Below are positions 46,208 to 54,236 of a DNA stretch of 64,000 nucleotides, in pieces. The first letter of the stretch is position 1. The number at the start of each line of letters is the position of its first letter. The stretch comes from Enterovibrio sp051650965 (GTDB taxonomy: Bacteria; Pseudomonadota; Gammaproteobacteria; Enterobacterales; Vibrionaceae). The notes beneath the pieces are model-generated. The model was not told the DNA's origin and did not search any database. It saw only the letters and a program-made list of their open reading frames with translations. The stretch lies in assembly GCA_051650965.1 (NCBI GenBank), contig JBOFRL010000030.1:29042-93041 (forward strand), in the 5' to 3' direction. Made by a program: the position numbers and the translations under genes.

Positions 46208-46672
46208 TCACGCGAGCAAAGAGCGCAGCATCCACGCAGTTTTTTCATGAACACGCATTCTGTCAGAAACCAGCGCCATCGATGACTCATCGTTGCCATC
46301 TTGCGCACATTTGAGCGCCTTACGAGCGGTTTTCACGATTTGCTCATGATTTTTTACCAAGATCCGCACCATTTCATCAGCATTCGGGATATTAGCCGTC
46401 TCTTTGATGCTCGCTAGCTGCACAAACTCGCGATAAGTGCCCGGCGCAAACACGCCTAGCGCGCGAATACGCTCCGCAATGTCATCCACGGCGACAGCAA
46501 GCTCTGTGTAATGCAGCTCAAACATTGTGTGCAAATTGCTAAATTGCGGCCCAGTCACGTTCCAGTGAAAATTATGAGATTGCAAATAAAGGGTGTAAGT
46601 GTCAGCTAAAAGATGCTTCAAACTTTCAGCAATTTCTTCTCTATCCTTATCGTTTATCCCTATATCGATCAT
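46208..46672 (-). CDS. dps: Dps-family ferritin
   Basis: 154 residues from the ATG at 46672, with GGGAG seven bases upstream; a start ten codons earlier is rejected. Dps forms a 12-mer that oxidises and stores iron with H2O2 and protects DNA. The intersubunit ferroxidase residues are visible in SHNFHWNVTGPQF and HYTELAVAVDDIAERIRALG. The N-terminal tail is short and not basic, so DNA binding may be weak, as in Dpr/MrgA-type proteins. Confidence 0.92.
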   Translation of the reverse strand: MIDIGINDKDREEIAESLKHLLADTYTLYLQSHNFHWNVTGPQFSNLHTMFELHYTELAVAVDDIAERIRALGVFAPGTYREFVQLASIKETANIPNADEMVRILVKNHEQIVKTARKALKCAQDGNDESSMALVSDRMRVHEKTAWMLRSLLA

Positions 46673-46910
46673 AGCGTTTCTCCCAATTTTAGCGTTATGC
46701 AATTTAAACCACAGTGTTCATCTGACATAAATTGAATAGCAGAGACAGTACTTTATGCTACATCATCTGCGCAAAACTCACCAACAGTTATTATCAATAA
46801 AAATGACTGGCAATACGAAATAGCTTTTCTATTGATCTTTATGTATAGTGGATGCGTTGATTTATGAATAAAAAAATTATACTCTTTGTTTTTTTTATTC
46901 GCTCAATAAA

Positions 46911-47180
46911 ATGAACAAGACAATTTATTTTTCTATTTTAATTGGCGTCGTTTGCTTGCTGGTATTTATTGCTTTAATTGGCAGTAGTGTCAATGCGCCA
47001 ATTATTCGCTGGCCACTAGAAGCTTTTAATGGCATCGCTTTTACGTTTGCCTATCTACTTAGCTTATCACCAATACTGTCTTATATCGCCACGCTACTAT
47101 TATTCACGCTGGTATTTTCGCTGCCTTTTTTTATCAGCAATAAAATATTAACCTTTTTACTTACCAAATATTTCTCGTAA
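46911..47180 (+). CDS. Small two-span membrane protein
   Basis: 89 residues, mostly hydrophobic, with spans at about 5-25 (FSILIGVVCLLVFIALIG) and 45-80. No Shine-Dalgarno sequence is visible before the ATG and no family is recognised. It is convergent with the Sii-like operon, and its end overlaps that operon's terminator. It may be a real small membrane protein; expression is unproven. Confidence 0.45.
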   Translation: MNKTIYFSILIGVVCLLVFIALIGSSVNAPIIRWPLEAFNGIAFTFAYLLSLSPILSYIATLLLFTLVFSLPFFISNKILTFLLTKYFS

Positions 47181-47213
47181 AAAAATTGGCACCGATATCT
47201 TTTCAGTGCCAAT
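47178..47213 (-). terminator. Intrinsic terminator of the adhesin-secretion operon
   Basis: ATTGGCAC/GTGCCAAT with a 13-base loop, followed on the minus strand by T7, about 60 bases after the last gene of the operon. Confidence 0.85.
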
Positions 47214-47271
47214 CATTACTGCTTTATAATTTTAATTATGAAAACGCATTTTATTAGATGAAAAAGTCACA

Positions 47272-48204
47272 CTAAACTTCCTTAAACACACCGCGAACAC
47301 GCTCACTAAATCCTGTAATTTTGTGCTCTAATGTTTCTGAAAGATGCTGTATTTGGATCAGCGCAACGTTATTTTGTTTAACCGATTTATTGAGATCATT
47401 GAGTGCAATATAGTGGTTACTAAAGTCATCCGAGATCCTTTTCAAACTTGCAGAAACGCTGTCTAAACTAGTGTTAAGATCTTTTACATTCACCAATAAC
47501 TTGCCATTATATTCATCTAACATTTGATGATGCTTAGTTATTATTTCTGACATGATCAACGGCGATATTTCATTCCCTGCATTATCTAATCTTACTGAAA
47601 TAATTTTATTTTCTAATGACTCTATTCTATCCAAAATATTGTCATCAACATATTTGGCGACTTCTGCAGCAAAACGCCTTTGGTTTTCAACAACTTGCTG
47701 CTCTTCCTTAATGTTTATCTCAATTTTACGACGCTCTTGAAATGACGTAGAAACAAACGTAGAGGCAACCGAGGTATAAGCCGAGACCCCTACACCCAGA
47801 ATCGACGTCATAAACGCAAACGCCATCGCGCCTAAAGAGTCAGAGATCGCTTTGAGTAGCGCAGCCATTTGTGCAGCAAAATCAGAATCATCGCCAGACA
47901 AAGCTTTACCGATCCCAGAAATCATATCAACAAGGCCGATAAATGTACCCACAAGGCCGAGTGAAACCATCACAGAGCACGCCATTTTAACGTGGCTATC
48001 GTAAGTTAAAGGCCGGTTGCCACTTAAATTTGGGAAAAGAGAAAGCAATACCGTCAGCAAAATAACATAGCCATAACTGATAGATACCAGAATTGTTATT
48101 TCAGGCGCTAGCGCTAAAGATTCTTTATAAAAGTCTTGAGCTGGACCAAATGCTAAAAAACCTAAAATCAATGCAGAAAATAAAACATAGCCTATGTATT
48201 TCAT
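47272..48204 (-). CDS. MotA/TolQ/ExbB-type proton channel protein (SiiB-like)
   Basis: 310 residues from ATG 48204 with GGGAG five bases upstream; it begins 2 bases after the previous stop. Four membrane spans (about 4-22, 35-56, 73-96, 125-147); spans 3 and 4 carry the family core, VSLGLVGTFIGLVDMISGI and DSLGAMAFAFMTSILGVGV. After residue 155 comes a long charged helical tail of 150 residues (KIEINIKEEQQVVENQR...) of coiled-coil type. MotA, TolQ, ExbB, ZorA and Salmonella SiiB use this core as a proton channel. Being last in an operon with a giant adhesin and its type I exporter, it is best compared with SiiB of SPI-4. A ZorA-like role is less likely, because no ZorB/C/D gene is present. 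Confidence 0.78.
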   Translation of the reverse strand: MKYIGYVLFSALILGFLAFGPAQDFYKESLALAPEITILVSISYGYVILLTVLLSLFPNLSGNRPLTYDSHVKMACSVMVSLGLVGTFIGLVDMISGIGKALSGDDSDFAAQMAALLKAISDSLGAMAFAFMTSILGVGVSAYTSVASTFVSTSFQERRKIEINIKEEQQVVENQRRFAAEVAKYVDDNILDRIESLENKIISVRLDNAGNEISPLIMSEIITKHHQMLDEYNGKLLVNVKDLNTSLDSVSASLKRISDDFSNHYIALNDLNKSVKQNNVALIQIQHLSETLEHKITGFSERVRGVFKEV

Positions 48205-48206
48205 TA

Positions 48207-48662
48207 TTACTCCCAAATAAATTCTGTTAGATTTCCCTTTCTTCCAGGTTGGAAGTCTAGCTCAATTTTATCAATATCTTTTTGTAGCCCAGTTTCACTC
48301 AAAAATTGTAAAATATGAAACGTCGTCATATCATCATTTGCATCTGTATATATCGATATTTTTTTAGGTATTGTTTGAAATTCTATCTTTAACTGTTCTA
48401 ATTGCTCTGGTAATAACTTATACGTTTTAAAAAAGATCAATTGTTTTTCTTTTAAATTTAAAACAGGTGGATTTCTATTAAAAACATCGGCAATAAGCCC
48501 TTCACTTTTATATAATGATTGCCGACCATATTCTTTTATTGATGAAGACGCTTTTTGCATTGAACTTAACATAAGAAAGATGCTGATCAACAAAACAGCG
48601 GCCATCGCTCCTGTCAATGCATCAACCATAGGTGCCATTGCATTCTCCAGATCTTCATCCAT
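48207..48662 (-). CDS. Single-span MotB/SiiA-like protein
   Basis: 151 residues from ATG 48662 (AAAGG eight bases upstream; GTG 48671 and ATG 48668 are alternatives). One N-terminal span, MVDALTGAMAAVLLISIFLM, with an aspartate, D14, at its start. This matches the place of the proton-binding Asp of MotB, and of D13 in SiiA as I recall it. The remaining 110 residues (ELIFFKTYKLL-type, with EFQTIPKKISIYTDANDD) are probably periplasmic but do not show the OmpA/MotB peptidoglycan-binding motif. It overlaps the preceding gene by 8 bases. I infer that it forms the ion channel with the product of 47272-48204. Confidence 0.7.
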   Translation of the reverse strand: MDEDLENAMAPMVDALTGAMAAVLLISIFLMLSSMQKASSSIKEYGRQSLYKSEGLIADVFNRNPPVLNLKEKQLIFFKTYKLLPEQLEQLKIEFQTIPKKISIYTDANDDMTTFHILQFLSETGLQKDIDKIELDFQPGRKGNLTEFIWE

Positions 48663-49080
48663 TGCCATCACCTTTGTTTAAGTCAATATAACAATAGTTT
48701 AGCTCTGTTTCGCTTTTTGTTATCTTAGATATTATTTTAAAATCTGCAGCAAATTTAAATCCATTAATTTTTATTGAATTGTACGCCATGATATTATTAG
48801 CGATATCTTCAGTCATATCAAAGCCATATGTGCAGCCAATGTACATGGTTTTTATTTTAAATGAATTATTTTTTAACAAATCATCGATAGTCTCTTTGAT
48901 CTCATTTCCTGTTTCATCTGACACATAATAGCTATTAATTGGATAGCGAAATGTTGACTCTTCTAATTTAAAAATAGAGCGTTCCGGCAATAAAGATTCA
49001 ATATAGCTTAGCAATAATGTAATGAACACTAAGATCAAAACACATAGCGATGATGACAGCGCACCAATAAACCCTACCAT
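48655..49080 (-). CDS. Second short single-span protein of the operon
   Basis: 141 residues. One N-terminal span (about 6-27, ALSSSLCVLILVFITLLLSY) without an acidic residue, then about 110 residues with alternating strands and helices (KIKTMYIGCTYGFDMTEDIA, INGFKFAADFKII). Its size and layout mirror the next gene, suggesting the two are a split or duplicated MotB/SiiA-like pair, but I see no clear sequence similarity. The ATG overlaps the HlyD-type stop by 7 bases (ATGGTAG), so translation is coupled. No family recognised; the role is inferred from position only. Confidence 0.65.
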   Translation of the reverse strand: MVGFIGALSSSLCVLILVFITLLLSYIESLLPERSIFKLEESTFRYPINSYYVSDETGNEIKETIDDLLKNNSFKIKTMYIGCTYGFDMTEDIANNIMAYNSIKINGFKFAADFKIISKITKSETELNYCYIDLNKGDGNG

Positions 49081-50297
49081 ACGACGAAGTCCAGATCTCG
49101 ATTAAATGTTGATAACACATATTCAATAAATGTCATCTCATTATTCACTACAAACACTGTTGTTTTAATACCTAGCAGCTTGCTTAACCTATCAGCCTTT
49201 CCTTTATTGGCATCAAGTGCCACTTTAACTCGGTAATATCTTGAACCTTGCTTTGAATATTCTTGATGATCAAAAGAGTCCACACTGATATCTTCTATTT
49301 TTCCATAAAAATAATCTTTAATACCAGGAGCGTTGATTTTTACTTTGACCACAGAATCTAAACTTATATAAGGCCTAAATTTAGAATCAAATTTGGCATC
49401 AATATATATTCCATCATCCTTTCTTTTGAGCGTCATTATTTCCATATTTCTGTCAATAAATGTTCCAGCAGCTAAACCATCCATTAAATTTAAAACACTG
49501 CCATTAACCGTAGAGATAATGTCTGTGGATTTTATCCTTGCTTTAACGATATCTAACTCAGAAGAGGTTGATGCAAAAGATTCTTGGATCCTTTTTAGCT
49601 CATTTTCTGTCTGCTCTATTTGCTCAAGAGTTAACTGAATAAAATCAGCGTAAGCAGAATCAACTTGGCTTTTAATATCTTTCAATGAAACTTCTCGTTC
49701 AATGATTTGATAATTTAATTTTTCAGCCTCTAATTTTACGTCCAAATACCTTACCGTTTTGCCAAGCGAAGTCTTTAACAAATTTTCTTTGTCACTTAAC
49801 AACCCCTGCTGGGTATTTAATGACTTCACTTCTTGTGCCACAGTTTTCTTTTTATCGCTAAATTCTTCTTTTTTTTGTATGTAAAACTCAAATTTATTTT
49901 TTACTTTAAGAAGTTTGATTGAATCAAAACTCTCTTGATCATCCTTAAACTCGCCTTCTCGGAACACTTTACGCAAAATAAACAGCTCTCTTGAAAGCTT
50001 ATTTAATTGCTTCTTAAAAAAGATCACATTAAAGTCAAATAACTGTCTTTTATTTTCATCTTCAATGTTTTCTATTGTTAATAACTTATCACCTTCTTTT
50101 AATCGGCTTCCTCTTGAAACATATATTTTCTTGATTATCCCTGAAGAAGGAGCGCTAATTTTCACATCACTGTCATTTATTGCGAGAACGCCATCACCAG
50201 TAGAAACGATGTCAAATTCTGCCACAGCAGTTAAATAAAACATGCTTAGCGCAATGCTCGCAATAATTGCGTATTTAATTGACTGGTTGAATAACAT
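49074..50297 (-). CDS. HlyD-family membrane fusion protein of a type I secretion system
   Basis: 407 residues. One N-terminal span (IIASIALSMFYLTAVAEF, about 11-28), then a biotinyl-lipoyl-like half (DVKISAPSSGIIKKIYVSRG, SRLKEGDKLLTIEN), a long coiled-coil hairpin (about 75-260, Lys/Glu/Gln-rich), the second lipoyl half (STVNGSVLNLMDGLAAGTFI) and a C-terminal beta domain. It bridges the ABC transporter and the outer-membrane channel; SiiD is the SPI-4 counterpart. The start overlaps the TolC-type gene by 23 bases and the end overlaps the next gene by 7. Strongly AT-rich codon use. Confidence 0.82.
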   Translation of the reverse strand: MLFNQSIKYAIIASIALSMFYLTAVAEFDIVSTGDGVLAINDSDVKISAPSSGIIKKIYVSRGSRLKEGDKLLTIENIEDENKRQLFDFNVIFFKKQLNKLSRELFILRKVFREGEFKDDQESFDSIKLLKVKNKFEFYIQKKEEFSDKKKTVAQEVKSLNTQQGLLSDKENLLKTSLGKTVRYLDVKLEAEKLNYQIIEREVSLKDIKSQVDSAYADFIQLTLEQIEQTENELKRIQESFASTSSELDIVKARIKSTDIISTVNGSVLNLMDGLAAGTFIDRNMEIMTLKRKDDGIYIDAKFDSKFRPYISLDSVVKVKINAPGIKDYFYGKIEDISVDSFDHQEYSKQGSRYYRVKVALDANKGKADRLSKLLGIKTTVFVVNNEMTFIEYVLSTFNRDLDFVVW

Positions 50298-51627
50298 AAT
50301 ATTGAGGCACCATTGAGTTTAGCGATCTAACTTTAGAGGCTAGATCAAGCAATTCATTTTTAATTGATAACCTATTCATTTCTAAATCAGACATTGATGA
50401 TATATTTCTAAATACATCTAAAATACTTGATTCGTCTGTTGTCATTTCATTAAATAGATTGCTAATAACATTTACTGTTAATTTCAATTGCTCATCAATG
50501 CTTTTCAATCTACTCGACAGTAATTCATATTGCTGCTTATACATTTGCAAATCGATTTTGATCTGGTTAATTGCCTGATCAAATTCAATCATTTTTTTCG
50601 CATATAACTTAAGCTCACTGTTTGCACTTTTCATTTGTGAATAATTGAGCCCATTAAAAGAGAGCTTGAGCCCAAAATAAGCCGATCCATCATTGTCATA
50701 GGTATAACCATAAGTAGCTTGGTTTTGTTCATTTTTGGTACTTGTTTTCTTATGTTCTTTTATTCCGTGTTGCGTGACAAAATCAACATTAAAATATTCA
50801 TTACTCCCTTCCGCGGCAGCTTTATCACTTTCTAACTGCATTCGCTTTGCCAAGACAGAAAAGTTCTTTTCTATGACTTTTTCCAAATTAAACATATCGT
50901 CATCAAGTTTAATTGCATCATTTATATAGTAACTACTTATTCCGTACTCTTCTTTATATAGCGATATCGGCGTAATATTATTTATCTGATTTTTATATTG
51001 TTCAATTTGCGATTGAACATTGAGCATTGACTCTTCGAATTTTTTTATTGAAACTTCAGCAAATAATCTGTCTGATTTTTTTAAGAGACCAGAAGCGCTA
51101 GAAACATCCATTTTTTTTAGCAATTCATCCATTTTCTTTCTATGTTTTTTTGATTTAAAAATGAATTCTCTGGACAGCTCTATTTTCGCCAAATTCAAAC
51201 TGATTATTGAGTAAATTTCACTGATAGATTCATTGTAACTATACACAACTGAAGACAGTTTCTTTATTGCTGATTTTTTTGTATCACCAGTCGTATTACT
51301 CCACAACTTCATTTTTGCACTTAAGTCTAAAGTAAATTCGGTGTAAGGTAATGGGTGCCCTGGTCTTAACATTTTTTTCTTAATTTCAGAGTTAATTGAC
51401 GCCGACGGTAAGTAATAATAATTTGCAGCATCTAGTAATTCTTGCTCTGATTCGATGAGCATTCTGTTGGCATTAACTTTATATGAATTTTCCATGGACT
51501 GTGTAAATAGCACAGACACGTCAACATTATATTCTGGGTTATACTCTTCCACGCTAAAATCGCTGTCTATTGCAGCGCTATAGCTGGTGAAAGTCACCCA
51601 TAATAATGCATATGCCCAATGCTTCAT
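50275..51627 (-). CDS. TolC-family outer-membrane channel of a type I secretion system
   Basis: 450 residues from ATG 51627, where a signal peptide begins (MKHWAYALLWVTFTSYSA); a start nine codons earlier would overlap the preceding gene. The body has long paired helices typical of the TolC/OEP fold (NRMLIESEQELLDAANYYYL, LASKVRSLNSMVPQYYVIQP), with repeated coiled segments near 160-220 and 330-430. SiiC is the SPI-4 counterpart. Conservation is low, so the family call rests on helical layout, a signal peptide and its place beside the HlyD and ABC genes. Confidence 0.72.
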   Translation of the reverse strand: MKHWAYALLWVTFTSYSAAIDSDFSVEEYNPEYNVDVSVLFTQSMENSYKVNANRMLIESEQELLDAANYYYLPSASINSEIKKKMLRPGHPLPYTEFTLDLSAKMKLWSNTTGDTKKSAIKKLSSVVYSYNESISEIYSIISLNLAKIELSREFIFKSKKHRKKMDELLKKMDVSSASGLLKKSDRLFAEVSIKKFEESMLNVQSQIEQYKNQINNITPISLYKEEYGISSYYINDAIKLDDDMFNLEKVIEKNFSVLAKRMQLESDKAAAEGSNEYFNVDFVTQHGIKEHKKTSTKNEQNQATYGYTYDNDGSAYFGLKLSFNGLNYSQMKSANSELKLYAKKMIEFDQAINQIKIDLQMYKQQYELLSSRLKSIDEQLKLTVNVISNLFNEMTTDESSILDVFRNISSMSDLEMNRLSIKNELLDLASKVRSLNSMVPQYYVIQPVN

Positions 51628-51637
51628 TCCATTATAC

Positions 51638-52198
51638 CTAAAATTTAATTCCATAACCTAAATAGAATGTTCTTCCATTATATCCTTGATAAGGGCTCCA
51701 ATCTAAAGCGACCTCAACATAATTATTAAAAACACCCTCTTTTATAAAAGTTCCAATACCATAATAAAATGCGTCAATATCGTCATCATTCACATCTATT
51801 TTTCTTGAATTAAAATAACATGTCGAATAATTTGAAAAACATTTGCCAAATGAGGTGTGAAAAATAGTGTTGTCACTAAAATAATAGCCTAAGCCTACAG
51901 CGGTATTAATTGACCAAAAATTTCCTGTTTTATATCTATCAGAGATAAGCTCGCCACGACCATACACGCCTATATCGCTATAGCCAATCGGGACGAATCC
52001 TGAAAAATAAATACCTGAAGCACTTCCAGCCCTGATCCTGTTTATACCAAGACCCACAGCAAAAATAACAGGATTTTTTTCTTCTATTTTTAAACTTTCA
52101 TCCGTATATGAATAATTAAAATCCTTTGCATAAGCAGGAATGCTGATGATACATAACAGCACCAATATTATCTTTTTCGCTTTTAGCTGCAAATCCAT
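51638..52198 (-). CDS. Small outer-membrane beta-barrel protein
   Basis: 186 residues. Signal peptide MDLQLKAKKIILVLLCIISIPAYA, then alternating amphipathic strands (IFAVGLGINRIRAGSASGIY, SINTAVGLGYYFSDN, YVEVALDWSPYQGYNGRTFY) and a C-terminal aromatic residue (LGYGIKF), as in OMPs inserted by the Bam complex. GAGG seven bases before ATG fixes the start. It lies between the ABC and TolC-type genes in the operon. No such protein belongs to SPI-4 as I know it. It may anchor, modify or protect the adhesin at the surface; that is inference. A PagP/PagL-type enzyme was considered but no catalytic motif was recognised. Confidence 0.72.
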   Translation of the reverse strand: MDLQLKAKKIILVLLCIISIPAYAKDFNYSYTDESLKIEEKNPVIFAVGLGINRIRAGSASGIYFSGFVPIGYSDIGVYGRGELISDRYKTGNFWSINTAVGLGYYFSDNTIFHTSFGKCFSNYSTCYFNSRKIDVNDDDIDAFYYGIGTFIKEGVFNNYVEVALDWSPYQGYNGRTFYLGYGIKF

Positions 52199-52257
52199 TG
52201 CTCAGCCTCTATTTTTTATTAAATTACGCGTTGATAATAAAATTTCTTAACTTAATA

Positions 52258-54207
52258 TTAGCCTTTAGTTTGATGAACTGTATTGTGCTCTATTTCATAA
52301 ATCACATCACATGCGCCTAATACGGATTCATTATGACTTGACATTATAACGATAGCATCTTCAGAATATTTTCTTAGCAAGTTTATTGACTTAACGATAT
52401 CCTCTTTTGACAAGTTAACGATAACCTCATCAAAGACATATAACTTTACTTTGCTAAGCAGCGCTAGCATAAATAATAACTTTCTTTTTTGCCCTGTAGA
52501 CATTGGTATCGATTCAATATCGTTCACATACAGTGATTGATAATCAAAAACGCGGTTACCAAAACATTCTTTTAAAACTGACTCTATTATTTTATTTGAA
52601 TTACAGTTTCTAAAAACAAAATTATCATACAGCGAACCGGTAAAAAAATCTGATTCCACACTTAAATAACTCACACGCGACTGAAAAAAACTTTGGTCAA
52701 TTACGTTTATATCTAATCCATCATATTCTATTTTTCCTGAATACTCTTTGCTAATGCCAATTAACATCTTAAGCAATGTGGATTTTCCACTCCCAACCTT
52801 TCCTTTTATTCCATATAAAATACCCTTATGAAATTTCATATTTACATCATGGAGTATTACTTGCTGATCCATTTTGATAGTTAATCCAGAAACTTTTATT
52901 TTCTTTACATCTTCAAGTTTTACGCCAACCGTATCGACGTCCTGCAATTTAAAATCTTCAGAAAACAGCGACTCCATCGATTTATTTAAGTGCAATAAAC
53001 TTGCCTTTAAATAGGAGCCACGAGTTGCTATCTGCCCCATAAGCCCTGAAAGCCTAGAGCTAATGATAAATAACACTATCATGTATGCAGGATTCAAAAT
53101 TGAATTAGAAACGCCAATAAAACTGATGGTAAACAGTAAAAACAATGCTAAAAAAGAGACTATTTTAGTTAATTCGTCCCAGTAGAAGTTAAAGTCACCA
53201 ATTTTATCTTCTGAATATTGCGAGCTTTTATAAGTCGATAAATATTTTGCATACAACAAATATTTATTTACGTATGGAATGGCATTTCTTAACGCAACAT
53301 TAGATATTCTACTTTTAAGAACGTCAGAAGAAGCGCTCTCTTGCTCAATTAAATAAGCATACAATTTTGACCTATAGAGGAAAAATATGCCAAAAACTGC
53401 AGCGTAAAAGATCAAGAAATAGATGCTCAGCCAAGAAACAAATACACTCAATGTGATGAACATAAAAACAAAGGTGAGCAGATCACTTGCAATGTTAGGA
53501 ATAAAATCCCATACCATTTTTCTGTATTGCTCTACCGTTTTTACACTGTGAATTGAAGAAAATCCTTTAAACGTTGGGGTGAACTTTAATAAATATCGCT
53601 CAAATTGTACCGCAGATTCAGCGTTGGCCTTAAGGCATCTCTTCTTGATCGCTTTTTTGGCAAAAAACTCCATTGCATAGACAACAAAGAAAAAGGAGCT
53701 GACAATCAACAAGGTAAAAATAGAGTTTGCGTTAATTAGCCGTGTGTTAAAAATATTTGTATATAACGGGGTTAATAAAGCAAATGGCGTTAAAAGTAAA
53801 AACAACATCGACCAAACAGGAGTAAATGATACAATTTGCTCTACAACCTCATGCGGCTTTTTTATTTTAGCGATTTCGCGTAATTCAAAATAACGGCAGC
53901 CAACAAATCGATTTAAGCTGGTGCTCCCTTTTTCATCGTAGTATGCGCCAGCAACATACTTCACAAAGAAATATTTGTTCTCATAAACTACGACAAAGGG
54001 ACTGTTTATTTTTGTGCCTTCATTAATTTCACCCGAAATAAACTTATAGCTGAAAAGCGGATTTTCCAGCTCTTTCTCTATATGTTTGATCAACACTTCT
54101 TCGCTATTATCGCTTAATTGCAATTTAGCTTTTAGTGTATCGCTACATAATATGTTTAATTCAGATATCAAATTAAAAAAAGCATTAATCATAATGATGC
54201 TCGTCAC
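52258..54207 (-). CDS. Type I secretion ABC transporter (SiiF-like) with atypical ATPase motifs
   Basis: 649 residues from a GTG (ATG five codons later is an alternative; neither has a good ribosome site). Residues 1-125 are a cytoplasmic domain in the place of the C39-like domain of HlyB-type transporters, with no C39 catalytic motif recognised. Membrane spans lie in about 130-395. The ATPase at 430-649 has Walker A GKVGSGKST (469-477), Walker B KLYVFDE (588-594) and H-loop H625. The signature is MSTGQ instead of LSGGQ, the Q-loop glutamine is replaced (YLSVESDFF), and the D-loop reads IVNLSKED. It exports the adhesin encoded 29 bases upstream. Confidence 0.82.
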   Translation of the reverse strand: MTSIIMINAFFNLISELNILCSDTLKAKLQLSDNSEEVLIKHIEKELENPLFSYKFISGEINEGTKINSPFVVVYENKYFFVKYVAGAYYDEKGSTSLNRFVGCRYFELREIAKIKKPHEVVEQIVSFTPVWSMLFLLLTPFALLTPLYTNIFNTRLINANSIFTLLIVSSFFFVVYAMEFFAKKAIKKRCLKANAESAVQFERYLLKFTPTFKGFSSIHSVKTVEQYRKMVWDFIPNIASDLLTFVFMFITLSVFVSWLSIYFLIFYAAVFGIFFLYRSKLYAYLIEQESASSDVLKSRISNVALRNAIPYVNKYLLYAKYLSTYKSSQYSEDKIGDFNFYWDELTKIVSFLALFLLFTISFIGVSNSILNPAYMIVLFIISSRLSGLMGQIATRGSYLKASLLHLNKSMESLFSEDFKLQDVDTVGVKLEDVKKIKVSGLTIKMDQQVILHDVNMKFHKGILYGIKGKVGSGKSTLLKMLIGISKEYSGKIEYDGLDINVIDQSFFQSRVSYLSVESDFFTGSLYDNFVFRNCNSNKIIESVLKECFGNRVFDYQSLYVNDIESIPMSTGQKRKLLFMLALLSKVKLYVFDEVIVNLSKEDIVKSINLLRKYSEDAIVIMSSHNESVLGACDVIYEIEHNTVHQTKG

Positions 54208-54236
54208 TTTAAATTCAAATCAAGATCCTAATAGAC

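Noticed and set aside
47272..48204. Zorya (ZorAB) phage-defence channel
   Set aside because: The MotA-like core with a long helical tail resembles ZorA, but no ZorB with an OmpA domain and no ZorC/ZorD or ZorE is present, while type I secretion genes overlap the channel genes.
52258..54207. Bacteriocin-type (C39) peptidase transporter
   Set aside because: The N-terminal domain shows no recognisable C39 catalytic Cys/His motif, and the cargo next door is a giant adhesin, not a small peptide.
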